Part shown: positions 18,406 to 26,643 of the stretch, piece after piece
Layout of the letters: every line of letters begins with the position of its first letter
How positions within the stretch are numbered: the stretch's first letter is position 1
From: Burkholderia sp. BCC0506
GTDB lineage: Bacteria > Pseudomonadota > Gammaproteobacteria > Burkholderiales > Burkholderiaceae
Direction of reading: 5' to 3'
Assembly (NCBI RefSeq): GCF_902833145.1
Contig: NZ_CADFEN010000008.1
Location: forward strand, 186,001-250,000
Length of the DNA stretch: 64,000 nucleotides
Notes under the pieces: model-generated
What the model was told of the DNA's origin: nothing
What the model saw: the letters and a program-made list of their open reading frames with translations, nothing else
Database searches by the model: none
Program-made: the position numbers and the translations under genes

Positions 18406-18437
18406 GGCGGCACACGGCCGGCAACGGTAGTGCCGCC
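18406..18437. promoter_or_regulatory. Inverted repeat between divergent MFS and LysR genes
   Basis: GGCGGCAC at 18406-18413 and its exact reverse complement GTGCCGCC at 18430-18437, separated by 16 bp, in the 101-bp gap between the two start codons. Its position is that expected for a LysR-type operator, but it does not show the usual T-N11-A core, so the assignment is tentative. Confidence 0.4.
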
Positions 18438-18465
18438 TCGCGCAGATTTGTTATACGCTCCACGA

Positions 18466-19449
18466 ATGACCGAAAAATCTTCTCTCTCTCCCGCTGCTGG
18501 CGGGTCTCGACGTATTCAGACGGTTCCGGTGGACGGCGCGGGCTATCGTTTCGAGCTGATGGAAACCTTCGTGCGCATAGTCGAGGCCGGCAGCCTGTCG
18601 GCGGCGGCCGTGCAGTTGCATACGACGCAGCCGACGGTCAGCCGGCGTCTGCAGGCGCTGGAAAGTTCGCTCGGCATGCGGTTGCTGCAACGCACGACCC
18701 ACACGATGCGGCTCACCGTCGACGGCGAGCGGTGCTTCAAGCGGGCGAAGGAGCTGCTGGCGAGCTGGGCGGCGTTCGAGGCCGATTTGCGCGGCGCGCA
18801 GGAGGAGCCGGACGGGCTGCTGCGCGTCGCGGTGCCGCACGCGTTCGGCCAGCAGCGTTTCGTCGCGCCGCTCGCGCAGTTCCTGCGCGACTATCCGCGC
18901 GTGTCGGTCGAGTGGCTGCTGCAGGACGAGGTGCGCGATTTCGTCGGCAGCGGCATCGATTGCGCGATCCAGGTGGGCGAGCCGACCGATCCCGGCGTGG
19001 TAGCGATCCGGCTGACGAAGGTGCCGCGCTTCGTGGTCGCCGCGCCGTCGGTGCTGAACGGCGCCGACGTGCCGGCCGATCCGGACGCGCTTGCCGCGCT
19101 GCCGTGGCTCGCGCTGCGCACGTACTACCGCACCGAGCTCGCGTTGACGCATGCGGCCACCGGCGACACGCGGCGCATCGCGATCCGCCCGCGCATCACG
19201 ACCGCGAACCTGTACGCGCTGCGCAGCGCGGCGCTGCTGGGCGTCGGCGCCTGTGTCGGATCGTCGTGGATGCTGGCCGACGATCTCGCGCGCGGCGATC
19301 TCGTGCACCTCGCGCCGGCGTGGCAGGCCGCGCCGCTGCCCGTCTACCTGACTTATCCGCATGCGCAGTTCTATCCGTCGCGGCTCGTGCGGTTTGCCGC
19401 GATGATGCGCGAGGCCGTGCCGGCGCTCGTCGAAGGGCGCGACGGCTAA
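18466..19449 (+). CDS. LysR-family transcriptional regulator
   Basis: A 327-residue LysR regulator. A roughly 28-residue leader precedes the winged HTH (about 32-70; GSLSAAAVQLHTTQPTVSRR), then the substrate-binding domain (about 115-310). ATG at 18466 is the first sensible start; a later start at Met32 would remove the odd leader. It is divergent from the MFS exporter and probably regulates it and itself. It resembles the CrgA/DhcR-like group of LysR proteins, but the effector is unknown. Confidence 0.88.
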   Translation: MTEKSSLSPAAGGSRRIQTVPVDGAGYRFELMETFVRIVEAGSLSAAAVQLHTTQPTVSRRLQALESSLGMRLLQRTTHTMRLTVDGERCFKRAKELLASWAAFEADLRGAQEEPDGLLRVAVPHAFGQQRFVAPLAQFLRDYPRVSVEWLLQDEVRDFVGSGIDCAIQVGEPTDPGVVAIRLTKVPRFVVAAPSVLNGADVPADPDALAALPWLALRTYYRTELALTHAATGDTRRIAIRPRITTANLYALRSAALLGVGACVGSSWMLADDLARGDLVHLAPAWQAAPLPVYLTYPHAQFYPSRLVRFAAMMREAVPALVEGRDG

Positions 19450-19478
19450 AGCGGGCGGCGCCGGGCGGCGAGTCGCCG

Positions 19479-20117
19479 TCAGCCGCGCCGGATGCCTTCG
19501 GGCAGCGCGCTGATGCGGCGCACTTCGGGCGAGTCGAGCCATGCGCGCGACGTCGCGCAGTCGACGAACATGTCGGTCGCGTCCTCGCCCCAGAACAGGT
19601 CGCCGTCGAGCACGAAAGTCGGCACGCCGAACACGCCGTCGGCGATCGCGCGATCCGTGTTCGCGCGCAGCGCGTCCTTGACCGGCTGGGCGTCGACGGC
19701 CGTCACGCCCTCCGGAAAGCCGACGGCTTCGCACAGCGCGGCGAAGCCTTCCGGCGTCGATACGTCGTGACCGTCGCGCCAGATATGCCGGAAGATCCGC
19801 TGGATCGCGTCGAGTGAGCCGCCCATCGCGATCGCGAGGCGCAGCGGCTTGATCGGGTTGAACGGGTGCGCGGGCGGCATCCGGAATGCAATGCCGAGCT
19901 TGTCCGCGCGGTATTGCGCATGCCGATAGGTGAACACGCGCTTGGCCGCGATCTCCGCCGGCGCTTTCTGGCCCCAGTGCGTGAGCAGCGCGCCGAGCAC
20001 GATCGGCCGCGGCTCGAACGCGGCGGCGGGCGGCAACCGGTCGAACCGTTCCTGTTGCAGGTAGGCGAACGGCGAAACGAAATCGAAATACCAGGTGGCG
20101 GTGCGCGCGGCGTTCAT
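19479..20117 (-). CDS. 2-hydroxychromene-2-carboxylate isomerase-like DsbA-family protein
   Basis: A 212-residue protein of the kappa-GST/HCCA isomerase group. It opens WYFDFVSPFAYL, where Ser15 in SPFAY is the GSH-contacting Ser of HCCA isomerase; there is no CxxC. GVFGVPTFVLDG carries the cis-Pro loop and DLFWGEDATDMF the C-terminal signature. In naphthalene degradation this enzyme isomerises 2-hydroxychromene-2-carboxylate, but many paralogues have other GSH-dependent roles and no naphthalene genes are near. ATG at 20117 chosen by homology. It is convergent with the LysR gene. Confidence 0.87.
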   Translation of the reverse strand: MNAARTATWYFDFVSPFAYLQQERFDRLPPAAAFEPRPIVLGALLTHWGQKAPAEIAAKRVFTYRHAQYRADKLGIAFRMPPAHPFNPIKPLRLAIAMGGSLDAIQRIFRHIWRDGHDVSTPEGFAALCEAVGFPEGVTAVDAQPVKDALRANTDRAIADGVFGVPTFVLDGDLFWGEDATDMFVDCATSRAWLDSPEVRRISALPEGIRRG

Positions 20118-20262
20118 CGCGGGTGTCTCCTCGTGCGGGTCCGGTTGGCGGTTGCACGCGCGTGGCGTCGCCTGCGAACGGCGCGCTGCGTGCATCGGCG
20201 GCCAGTGTCGCATGCGGCGGCCTTTCGCGGGGCCGTGTCGCCTGCCGGGTGCAACCGGCGCC

Positions 20263-21081
20263 CTACGACCGGGCGGTGTCGTCCGGTGACGACGCGAGCC
20301 GCGCGAGACTGTCGCGCACGGCGGCCGCGTCGTAGCGCGCGCCCGCGCCGCCGAGTGCGACGGTCGCCTTCTGCGCGAGCGACAGCAGCAGCGCGAGCGC
20401 CGCCGTCATCGCCGGCGCGGCGGCGAGCCGCGATTTCGGGCCCGACACCGTCAACGCACCGACGCATTCGCCGGCCGCGCCGAACACGGGCACGGACGCC
20501 GATGCCGTCTCCGGGTCGCGCTCGCCGTACGACGCGGCCCACAGCTGTTCGCGCACGTCGTTCCAGCGCGCGTCCTGCGTGTCGGTGAAGGCCAGCAGCA
20601 CCTTCCCCGATGCGCCCTGTCCGACCGGAAACTCCTCGCCGACGCGGATCGACACGCGTACCGCCCGCGCGGGCTCGACGCGATAGAGCACGGCGCGCAC
20701 GTCGCCCTGGCGCACGTAGAACGATGCCGTTTCCCCGAGTTCGCGGCTCAGCGTCTCGAGGAGCGGCTCGACCACCGGCCCGACGCGGAACGAACGCTGG
20801 TACAGCGCGGCGAGCCGCAACGGTTCGTACCCGATCGCGTACTGGCCGTCGTCGAGCTTGCGGATGAATCCGCCATGCTCGAGCGCGGCGAGCAGGCGCA
20901 GGATCGTGCTCTTGTACAACCCGGTGCGGCGCGACAATTCGGCGAGCGACAGCCGGTCGTCGGTCTGGCCGAACGCGCGGAGGATCGCGAACGCGCGGTC
21001 GAGCACGGCGACGCCGCTGGACGCTTCTTCGATCGCCGGAGCGGGTGCGTCGCCGGCCTGATTTGCTGGATTCCTGGGCAC
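20263..21081 (-). CDS. IclR-family transcriptional regulator
   Basis: A 272-residue IclR regulator: winged HTH at about 28-88 (LSLAELSRRTGLYKSTILRLL) and an effector domain (about 100-250; VGQGASGKVLLAF). The start is GTG at 21081 (MPRNPANQ), 9 nt after AAGGA. It is divergent from the HMG-CoA-lyase-like operon, and the 171-bp gap contains three matching 17-bp operator sites, two next to the operon start and one next to its own. It most likely represses or activates the downstream catabolic operon and controls itself. Ligand probably an acyl-CoA-pathway intermediate; not known. Confidence 0.92.
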   Translation of the reverse strand: MPRNPANQAGDAPAPAIEEASSGVAVLDRAFAILRAFGQTDDRLSLAELSRRTGLYKSTILRLLAALEHGGFIRKLDDGQYAIGYEPLRLAALYQRSFRVGPVVEPLLETLSRELGETASFYVRQGDVRAVLYRVEPARAVRVSIRVGEEFPVGQGASGKVLLAFTDTQDARWNDVREQLWAASYGERDPETASASVPVFGAAGECVGALTVSGPKSRLAAAPAMTAALALLLSLAQKATVALGGAGARYDAAAVRDSLARLASSPDDTARS

Positions 21082-21118
21082 TGCCTGCTTCCTTCAGATG
21101 ACGGTGGTCGACTATATC

Positions 21119-21135
21119 GTTCTATCTGACAGAAC
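21119..21135. promoter_or_regulatory. IclR operator site 1
   Basis: GTTCTATCTGACAGAAC: GTTCT-N7-AGAAC palindrome, 17 bp, 37 bp upstream of the IclR start codon and so probably its autoregulatory site. Same arms and spacing as the two sites nearer the operon. Confidence 0.8.
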
Positions 21136-21202
21136 TCAAGTTCCAAAAAAACGCAATTTCACGGGTATACCCCGCTTATCGCCCGTTCGATACGTGCCTA
21201 AA

Positions 21203-21219
21203 GTTCTATCAAACAGAAC
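21203..21219. promoter_or_regulatory. IclR operator site 2
   Basis: GTTCTATCAAACAGAAC, GTTCT-N7-AGAAC palindrome. It starts exactly 20 bp before site 3, two helical turns, so two dimers could bind side by side on one DNA face. Confidence 0.8.
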
Positions 21220-21222
21220 TAT

Positions 21223-21239
21223 GTTCTTTCAGATAGAAC
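21223..21239. promoter_or_regulatory. IclR operator site 3
   Basis: GTTCTTTCAGATAGAAC, GTTCT-N7-AGAAC palindrome, ending 13 bp before the HMG-CoA-lyase-like start codon. Binding here would block the ribosome-site region or the early transcript, consistent with repression. Confidence 0.8.
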
Positions 21240-21252
21240 GATGGAGTGTCGA

Positions 21253-22239
21253 ATGAAGGTTTCCGAACATCCGAAAGTGCTGGTCAGCGAGGTCGGGCCG
21301 CGCGACGGGCTGCAGAGCATCAAGGCCGTGATGCCGACGGCCGGCAAGCTGCGCTGGATCACCGCGCTGGCCGCGGCCGGCCTGCGCGAGATCGAGGTCG
21401 GGTCGTTCGTGCCGGCCAGGCTGCTGCCGCAGATGGCCGACGTGCGTGACGTCGTGACGCACGCGCTCGCGATTCCGGGGCTGCACGTCGCCGCGCTCGC
21501 GCCGAACCTGCGCGGCGCCGAAGGTGCATTCGAGGCGGGCGTGCACAAGCTGACGCTGCCTGTGTCGGTCACGGAAGCGCATTCGCTGGCGAACATTCGC
21601 AAGACGCCCGCGCAGATGATCGACGAGGTGCGCGCGATCGTCGCGCTGCGCGACGCGCGGTTTCCGTCGGTGCAGATCGAGGCGGGCGTGTCGGTGGCGT
21701 TCGGTTGCACGATTGCAGGCGCGGTCAGCGATGACGAGACGATCGCGATGGCGGTGACGATGGCCGAATGCGGCGTCGACGAGATCGGCCTGTCCGATAC
21801 CAGCGGCTACGCGAACCCCGCCCAGGTGCGCCGGTTGTTCACGCGCCTGCAGCGCGAAGTGGGCGACAAGGCCGGCGGCGCGCATTTCCACAACACGCGC
21901 GGGCAGGGGCTCGCGAACGTCGTCGCGGCGCTCGACGCGGGCGTGACGACGATCGACGCGAGCCAGGGCGGCCTCGGCGGCTGCCCGTATGCGCCGGGCG
22001 CGACCGGCAACGTCGTGACCGAGGATCTCGTGTTCCTGCTCGAAGCGATGGGATACGACACGGGCGTCGACGTCGACGCGTTGCTTGCCGCGCGCGCGAT
22101 CCTGCATGCGGCGCTGCCGTCCGAGGCGCTGTACGGCCACGTGCCCGATGCGGGCTTGCCGAAGGGTTTCCGCTATGCGGACGGGCGTGCCCCGTCGGCC
22201 GCGCAACCGGAAGGATGCGTGGCGGGAGTCGCGCAATGA
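21253..22239 (+). CDS. Hydroxymethylglutaryl-CoA lyase-like enzyme
   Basis: A 328-residue TIM-barrel lyase. SEVGPRDGLQ carries the catalytic Arg-Asp of the HMGL family, GLGGCPYAPGATG holds the signature active-site Cys, and AHFHNTRGQ supplies the two metal His. The usual HxHDTYG motif is HFHNTRG here, so a metal-shell Asp is Asn; this variant may act on another 3-hydroxy-3-methyl acyl-CoA (e.g. citramalyl-like). The ATG at 21253 lies 6 nt after GGAG; the ATG at 21241 overlaps that site. First gene of the operon; its TGA overlaps the CoA transferase ATG. Confidence 0.88.
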   Translation: MKVSEHPKVLVSEVGPRDGLQSIKAVMPTAGKLRWITALAAAGLREIEVGSFVPARLLPQMADVRDVVTHALAIPGLHVAALAPNLRGAEGAFEAGVHKLTLPVSVTEAHSLANIRKTPAQMIDEVRAIVALRDARFPSVQIEAGVSVAFGCTIAGAVSDDETIAMAVTMAECGVDEIGLSDTSGYANPAQVRRLFTRLQREVGDKAGGAHFHNTRGQGLANVVAALDAGVTTIDASQGGLGGCPYAPGATGNVVTEDLVFLLEAMGYDTGVDVDALLAARAILHAALPSEALYGHVPDAGLPKGFRYADGRAPSAAQPEGCVAGVAQ

Positions 22240-23528
22240 ACGATCGCCAACCGGCCTGCCCGCTGCCGTATGCGGGCGTGCGCGTGATCGAGATGACGCA
22301 CATGGTGATGGGCCCGACGTGCGGCATGCTGCTCGCGGATCTCGGCGCGGAAGTGATCAAGATCGAGCCGATCGCGGGCGACAGCACGCGGGCGCTGCGC
22401 GGCTCCGGCGCGGGGTTCTTCGGGATGTTCAACCGCAACAAGAAGAGCCTCGCGGTCGACGTGAAGGACCCGCGCGGGCTGGAAATCGTGCTGCGGCTCG
22501 TCGCGACGGCGGACGTCTTCAGCGAGAACTTCAAGAGCGGCACGATGGACCGGCTCGGCCTCGGCTACCCGGCGCTGGAATCGCTGAATCCGCGCCTCGT
22601 GTACGTGTCGCACAAGGGTTTCCTGCCGGGGCCGTACGAGCATCGCACTGCGCTCGACGAGGTCGTGCAGATGATGGGCGGCCTGGCGTACATGACGGGC
22701 CCCGAAGGGCGGCCGCTGCGTGCGGGCGCGAGCGTGAACGACATCATGGGCGGCATGTTCGGCGCGATCGGCGCGATGGCCGCGCTCGCGCAGCGCGAGC
22801 GCACGGGGCGCGGCCAGCAGGTGCAGAGCGCGCTGTTCGAGAACAACGTGTTCCTCGTCGCGCAGCACATGATGCAGTTCGCGGTGACGGGGCAGGCCGC
22901 GTCGCCGATGCCGAGCCGGATTTCCGCGTGGGCCGTGTACGACGTGTTCTCCGTCAAGGACGACGAACAGATCTTCCTCGCGGTCGTGTCGGACACGCAG
23001 TGGATGCTCTTCTGCGACGCGTTCGGCTTGACCGCGCTGAAGGAGGACGCACGCCTCGCGACCAACAACCTGCGTGTCCAGGCGCGCGAATGGCTGCTGC
23101 CCGAGCTGCGTGCGCGGCTTGCGCCGTACTCGGCGGCAGAGATCGGCGCGATCTTCGAATCGACCGGCCTGCCGTACGCACCGATCACGAAGCCGCAGGA
23201 CCTGTTCGACGATCCGCATCTGCTCGCCACCGGCGGCCTCGAAGCCGTGACGCTGCCGGCCGACGCGAGCAGCGCCGGGCGGCCGGTCGACACGCGCACC
23301 GCGCTGCTGCCGCTGACGCTCGCCGGCGAGCGCCTGCGGCTGCGCTCGGCACCGCCCGCGCTCGGCCAGGACACGTGCGCGCTGCTCGGCGAACTCGGCT
23401 ACACGCCGGACGATGCGCGTGCGCTGATCGATGCCGGCGTCGTGGCGGGCCGGTACGGCGCGGACGCCGCGGCGCACGGCGACGGGCCGGGCGGCGCGCC
23501 GTCGGCGAACGAAGTGGCGAGCGCGTAG
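22236..23528 (+). CDS. Class III (CaiB/BaiF) CoA transferase
   Basis: A 430-residue CaiB/BaiF-type enzyme: GVRVIEMTHMVMGPTCGMLLADLGAEVIKIE is the family opening, and MFNRNKKSLAVDVKD and YVSHKGFLPGP follow. At the position of the catalytic Asp that forms the acyl-anhydride in class III transferases (Asp169 of formyl-CoA transferase) the sequence is SALFENN, i.e. Glu202. It likely activates an organic acid by transferring CoA from a donor acyl-CoA, making the substrate for the HMGL-like lyase. ATGA overlap with the lyase gene shows tight coupling. Substrate unknown. Confidence 0.87.
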   Translation: MNDRQPACPLPYAGVRVIEMTHMVMGPTCGMLLADLGAEVIKIEPIAGDSTRALRGSGAGFFGMFNRNKKSLAVDVKDPRGLEIVLRLVATADVFSENFKSGTMDRLGLGYPALESLNPRLVYVSHKGFLPGPYEHRTALDEVVQMMGGLAYMTGPEGRPLRAGASVNDIMGGMFGAIGAMAALAQRERTGRGQQVQSALFENNVFLVAQHMMQFAVTGQAASPMPSRISAWAVYDVFSVKDDEQIFLAVVSDTQWMLFCDAFGLTALKEDARLATNNLRVQAREWLLPELRARLAPYSAAEIGAIFESTGLPYAPITKPQDLFDDPHLLATGGLEAVTLPADASSAGRPVDTRTALLPLTLAGERLRLRSAPPALGQDTCALLGELGYTPDDARALIDAGVVAGRYGADAAAHGDGPGGAPSANEVASA

Positions 23529-23610
23529 CGCAACCGCGATTCATCGAACGAACGAAGGCATCCCGGCCGCGCACCGCGCGGGGAGGATCGCCGCATCCAC
23601 GGAGACAACC

Positions 23611-24915
23611 ATGACATCCGCTTCCCCGGCGCTCGCCGCCGATCGCGAGACCGACGCGTCGATCGAGCAGCGGGCCGTGCGCAAGGCCGCGTGGCGCTTC
23701 ATTCCGCTGCTCGCGCTCGCGTATTTCTTCAACTATCTGGATCGCACGAGCGTCGGATTCGCGGCGCTCACGATGAACCGCGATCTCGGGCTGACCGCGA
23801 CGCAGTTCGGCTGGGGCGCGGGGATCATGTTCGCCGGCTATTGCATGTTCGAAGTGCCGAGCAATCTCGCGCTGTACCGCTTCGGCGCGCGCCGCTGGCT
23901 GGCCCGCATCATGATCACGTGGGGGCTGATGGCGGCCGCGACCGCGCTCGCGACCGGGCCGACGAGTTTCTACGCGATCCGGCTGCTGCTCGGCATCGGG
24001 GAAGCCGGATTCTTTCCGGGCGTGATCTTCTTCCTCGCCGTGTGGTTTCCCGCGAGCTACCGCACGCGCGTGCTGGCGTGGTTCACCGTGTCGACGCCGC
24101 TGTCGTCGCTGATCGGCGGCCCGCTGTCGACGTGGCTGCTGCAGCTCGACGGCGCGCTCGGGCTCGCCGGCTGGAAGTGGATGTTCATCGTCGAAGGGCT
24201 GCCGGCGTGCGCGCTCGGTTTCCTCGTGCTGAAGCTGTTGTCCGATTCGCCGGAACAGGCGACGTGGCTGTCGGCCGACGAGCGTGCCGCGCTGCAACGC
24301 GCGTTCGAGCGCGAGGGCGCCGCCGGTCGCAAGAAGCGCTTCGGCGTCGCGCTGCGCGACGTACGCGTGTACGTGCTTGCGCTGATCTCGTTCGGCTTCA
24401 CGATGGGCTCGTACGGGATCGGCATCTGGTTGCCGCAGATGCTCAAGGCGCACGGGATGTCGACGATGCAGACCGGCTGGCTGTCCGCGGTGCCGTACTT
24501 CTTCGCAACGGTCGCGCTGCTGTGGTGGGCGAAGCGGGTGGACCGGCGCGGCCGCCCGGTCGCGAACCTGGCGATCGGCTTGTTCATCGGCGCCGTGGCG
24601 CTCGGCGTGTCGACGCATTTCCTGACGCTCGGGCCGGCGCTCGTCGGCATCACGCTGGCGCTGATCGGCACGATTGCCGGCCGCACGATCTTCTACACGC
24701 TGCCGTCGCGCTTCCTGTCCGGCCAGGCCGCGGCCGGCGGGCTGGCGCTGATCAATTCGATCGGCGCGCTCGGCGGATTCGCGGGCCCCTATCTCGTCGG
24801 TTACCTGAAGGACAGCTTCGGCACCTTCACCGCCGGGATGCTCGGCCTCGCGATCGTCCTGGCGATCACGACACTGCTCACGCTGTCGCTGTACGCGTTC
24901 GAACGGAGCGAATGA
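23611..24915 (+). CDS. MFS transporter, ACS (anion:cation symporter) family
   Basis: A 434-residue 12-helix permease. YFFNYLDRTSVGFAALTMNRDLGLT is the hallmark N-terminus of ACS-family tartrate/phthalate/sugar-acid transporters, and GIGEAGFFPGVIFFLAVWFP is their helix-4/5 signature. It likely imports the organic acid degraded by the operon. ATG at 23611 follows GGAGA. It is 82 bp after the CoA transferase and ends 1 bp before the amidohydrolase start. Confidence 0.93.
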   Translation: MTSASPALAADRETDASIEQRAVRKAAWRFIPLLALAYFFNYLDRTSVGFAALTMNRDLGLTATQFGWGAGIMFAGYCMFEVPSNLALYRFGARRWLARIMITWGLMAAATALATGPTSFYAIRLLLGIGEAGFFPGVIFFLAVWFPASYRTRVLAWFTVSTPLSSLIGGPLSTWLLQLDGALGLAGWKWMFIVEGLPACALGFLVLKLLSDSPEQATWLSADERAALQRAFEREGAAGRKKRFGVALRDVRVYVLALISFGFTMGSYGIGIWLPQMLKAHGMSTMQTGWLSAVPYFFATVALLWWAKRVDRRGRPVANLAIGLFIGAVALGVSTHFLTLGPALVGITLALIGTIAGRTIFYTLPSRFLSGQAAAGGLALINSIGALGGFAGPYLVGYLKDSFGTFTAGMLGLAIVLAITTLLTLSLYAFERSE

Positions 24916-24916
24916 C

Positions 24917-26032
24917 ATGACCATTTCGATCAAACGGCGCCGGTTGATCGGGGCGGCCGCCGCATCGCTCGCGCTGCCCGCGTTCGCCGACACGCCGGCC
25001 CACGATGGAGTTTCCCGCATGACGCAAAGCAACTACCTCCCGGTCCGCCCCGACTGGCTCGCGTCGGCGCTCGAGCCCGCGCTCGAACCCGACCTGCCGA
25101 TCGTCGACGCGCATCATCACTTCTACGAGCGACCGGGCTGGATCTACATGCTCGACGACTATCTGCAGGATGCGCGCTCGGGTCACAACATCCAGGCGTC
25201 CGTCTACATGCAGGCGCAGACGCGCTATCGCGATTCAGGCCCGGTCGAACTGAAGCCGGTGGGCGAGACCGCCTATGTCGCGGGCGTGACCGAGCCCTTG
25301 CAGCATGGCCCCGTGGCCGTCGCGAAAGGCATCGTCGGCCATGCCGACCTGCGGCTCGGCGAACGTGTGCGCGACGTGCTGGAAGCGCATCTCGAAGCCG
25401 GGCGCGGGCGGTTTCGCGGCATTCGGCACCTGAGCACGTGGGATGCCGATTCGACGCTCGCCAATCCGCTGTCGGCGGTGCCGCGCGGGCTGCTGCTCGA
25501 TCCCGCGTACCGGGCCGGTGTCGCGCAGCTTGCGCCGCTCGGGCTGTCGTACGACGCGTGGCTGTTCTTTCCGCAGTTATCCGAATTGTTCGATCTCGCG
25601 AAGGCGAACCCCGACACGCGGATCATCGTCAACCACTGCGGCGGCGTCGTGCGGATTGCCAGCTACGCGGACAAGCGGGAGGAGGTGTTCGCGCGCTGGT
25701 CGGCGTCGATGCGCACGCTCGCGCAATTGCCGAACGTGTACGTGAAGGTCGGCGGCCTCGGGATGCGCATCAACGGCTTCGATTTCGAGAAAGGCGCGAA
25801 GCCGCCGTCTTCGGCGCAACTCGCCGACGCGTGGAAGCCCTGGATGATGACCTGCATCGACGCATTCGGGCCCGGGCGCTGCATGTTCGAGAGCAATTTC
25901 CCGGTCGACAAGGGGTCGTATTCGTTCGTGAACGGCTGGAACGCGTTCAAGCGGCTGACCGCGCAGGCCAGCGCGGACGAGCGCGACGCGCTGTTCCGCG
26001 GCACGGCCACGCGGGTGTACCGGCTCGGTTGA
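24917..26032 (+). CDS. Amidohydrolase-2 family protein with twin-Arg-like leader
   Basis: A 371-residue TIM-barrel metal-dependent hydrolase (PF04909 type). DAHHHFYER gives His66-68, VNHCGG a further metal His; ESNFPVD sits where the metal Asp (usually GSDWP/SDYP) is expected, as in a known subgroup. The N-terminus, RRRLIGAAAASLALPAFA, looks like a twin-Arg signal, unusual for the family, with a second Met (25019) where a typical cytosolic N-terminus would begin. So it is either exported or translated from the later start. The ATG at 24917 is 1 bp after the MFS stop. Probably hydrolyses a lactone or amide intermediate of the operon's pathway. Confidence 0.83.
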   Translation: MTISIKRRRLIGAAAASLALPAFADTPAHDGVSRMTQSNYLPVRPDWLASALEPALEPDLPIVDAHHHFYERPGWIYMLDDYLQDARSGHNIQASVYMQAQTRYRDSGPVELKPVGETAYVAGVTEPLQHGPVAVAKGIVGHADLRLGERVRDVLEAHLEAGRGRFRGIRHLSTWDADSTLANPLSAVPRGLLLDPAYRAGVAQLAPLGLSYDAWLFFPQLSELFDLAKANPDTRIIVNHCGGVVRIASYADKREEVFARWSASMRTLAQLPNVYVKVGGLGMRINGFDFEKGAKPPSSAQLADAWKPWMMTCIDAFGPGRCMFESNFPVDKGSYSFVNGWNAFKRLTAQASADERDALFRGTATRVYRLG

Positions 26033-26047
26033 CGCGCTTGCGCGGCG

Positions 26048-26524
26048 TCATCCGGCTTCCACCAGCGCCGCGAGCTTCGCCAGCGCCATCTGCCAGCCGG
26101 TCTCGTTGTCGGCGGCCGGCACGCCGGGCGGGACGCCGTCGTGCACGGCATCCACGCGCGTGCCGCCCGCTTCGTCGGACAGCGTGATCGTGATCGTCAT
26201 CGCGCCGCGCAGCATCGGGTCGTCGGTTTCGAATACATCGATCTCGACGATCCGCTCGTCCGGCACCAGCGTGACGAAGCGGCCGTGATAGGTGTCGGTG
26301 CGCGTGGTGGTCTTGCCCGCGCCGGCCGACGGCGCGTCGTAGCTCAGCGACACGCGCAGCGCGCCGCCTTCGCGCGCATCGTACGCATGCACGCGGCAGG
26401 TCATGCCGTCGGGCACTTTCCATTGCTCGACCGCGTGCGGGTCGAGCAGCGCGCGGTAGACGCGCCCGCGCGGGGCGTTCAGGTGCCGGCTGACCCGGGT
26501 CGAATGCGTGTGCGTGTGCAACAT
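26048..26524 (-). CDS. SRPBCC (AHSA1-like) protein
   Basis: A 158-residue START-like fold protein: VSRHLNAPRGRVYRALLDPHAVEQWKVPD is the AHSA1/CalC opening, and GTRVDAVHDGVPP ... GWQMALAKLAALVEAG the usual end. Such proteins bind small hydrophobic ligands; no catalytic residue is evident. ATG at 26524 (MLHTHTHS, His-rich) chosen over 26557. It is 120 bp downstream of a second SRPBCC gene on the same strand and convergent with the amidohydrolase (15 bp). Confidence 0.88.
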   Translation of the reverse strand: MLHTHTHSTRVSRHLNAPRGRVYRALLDPHAVEQWKVPDGMTCRVHAYDAREGGALRVSLSYDAPSAGAGKTTTRTDTYHGRFVTLVPDERIVEIDVFETDDPMLRGAMTITITLSDEAGGTRVDAVHDGVPPGVPAADNETGWQMALAKLAALVEAG

Positions 26525-26643
26525 GTCGCCTCCCGCGAAGCGCGCGCGACGGTGCACGCCGGCGCCCGGCGTGTCGTCATGCTTCCTTCAGGAATCCTAG
26601 ACGCGGCCGCGGCGGCATGCAATGACCGCACGCGAGGGGGCGT

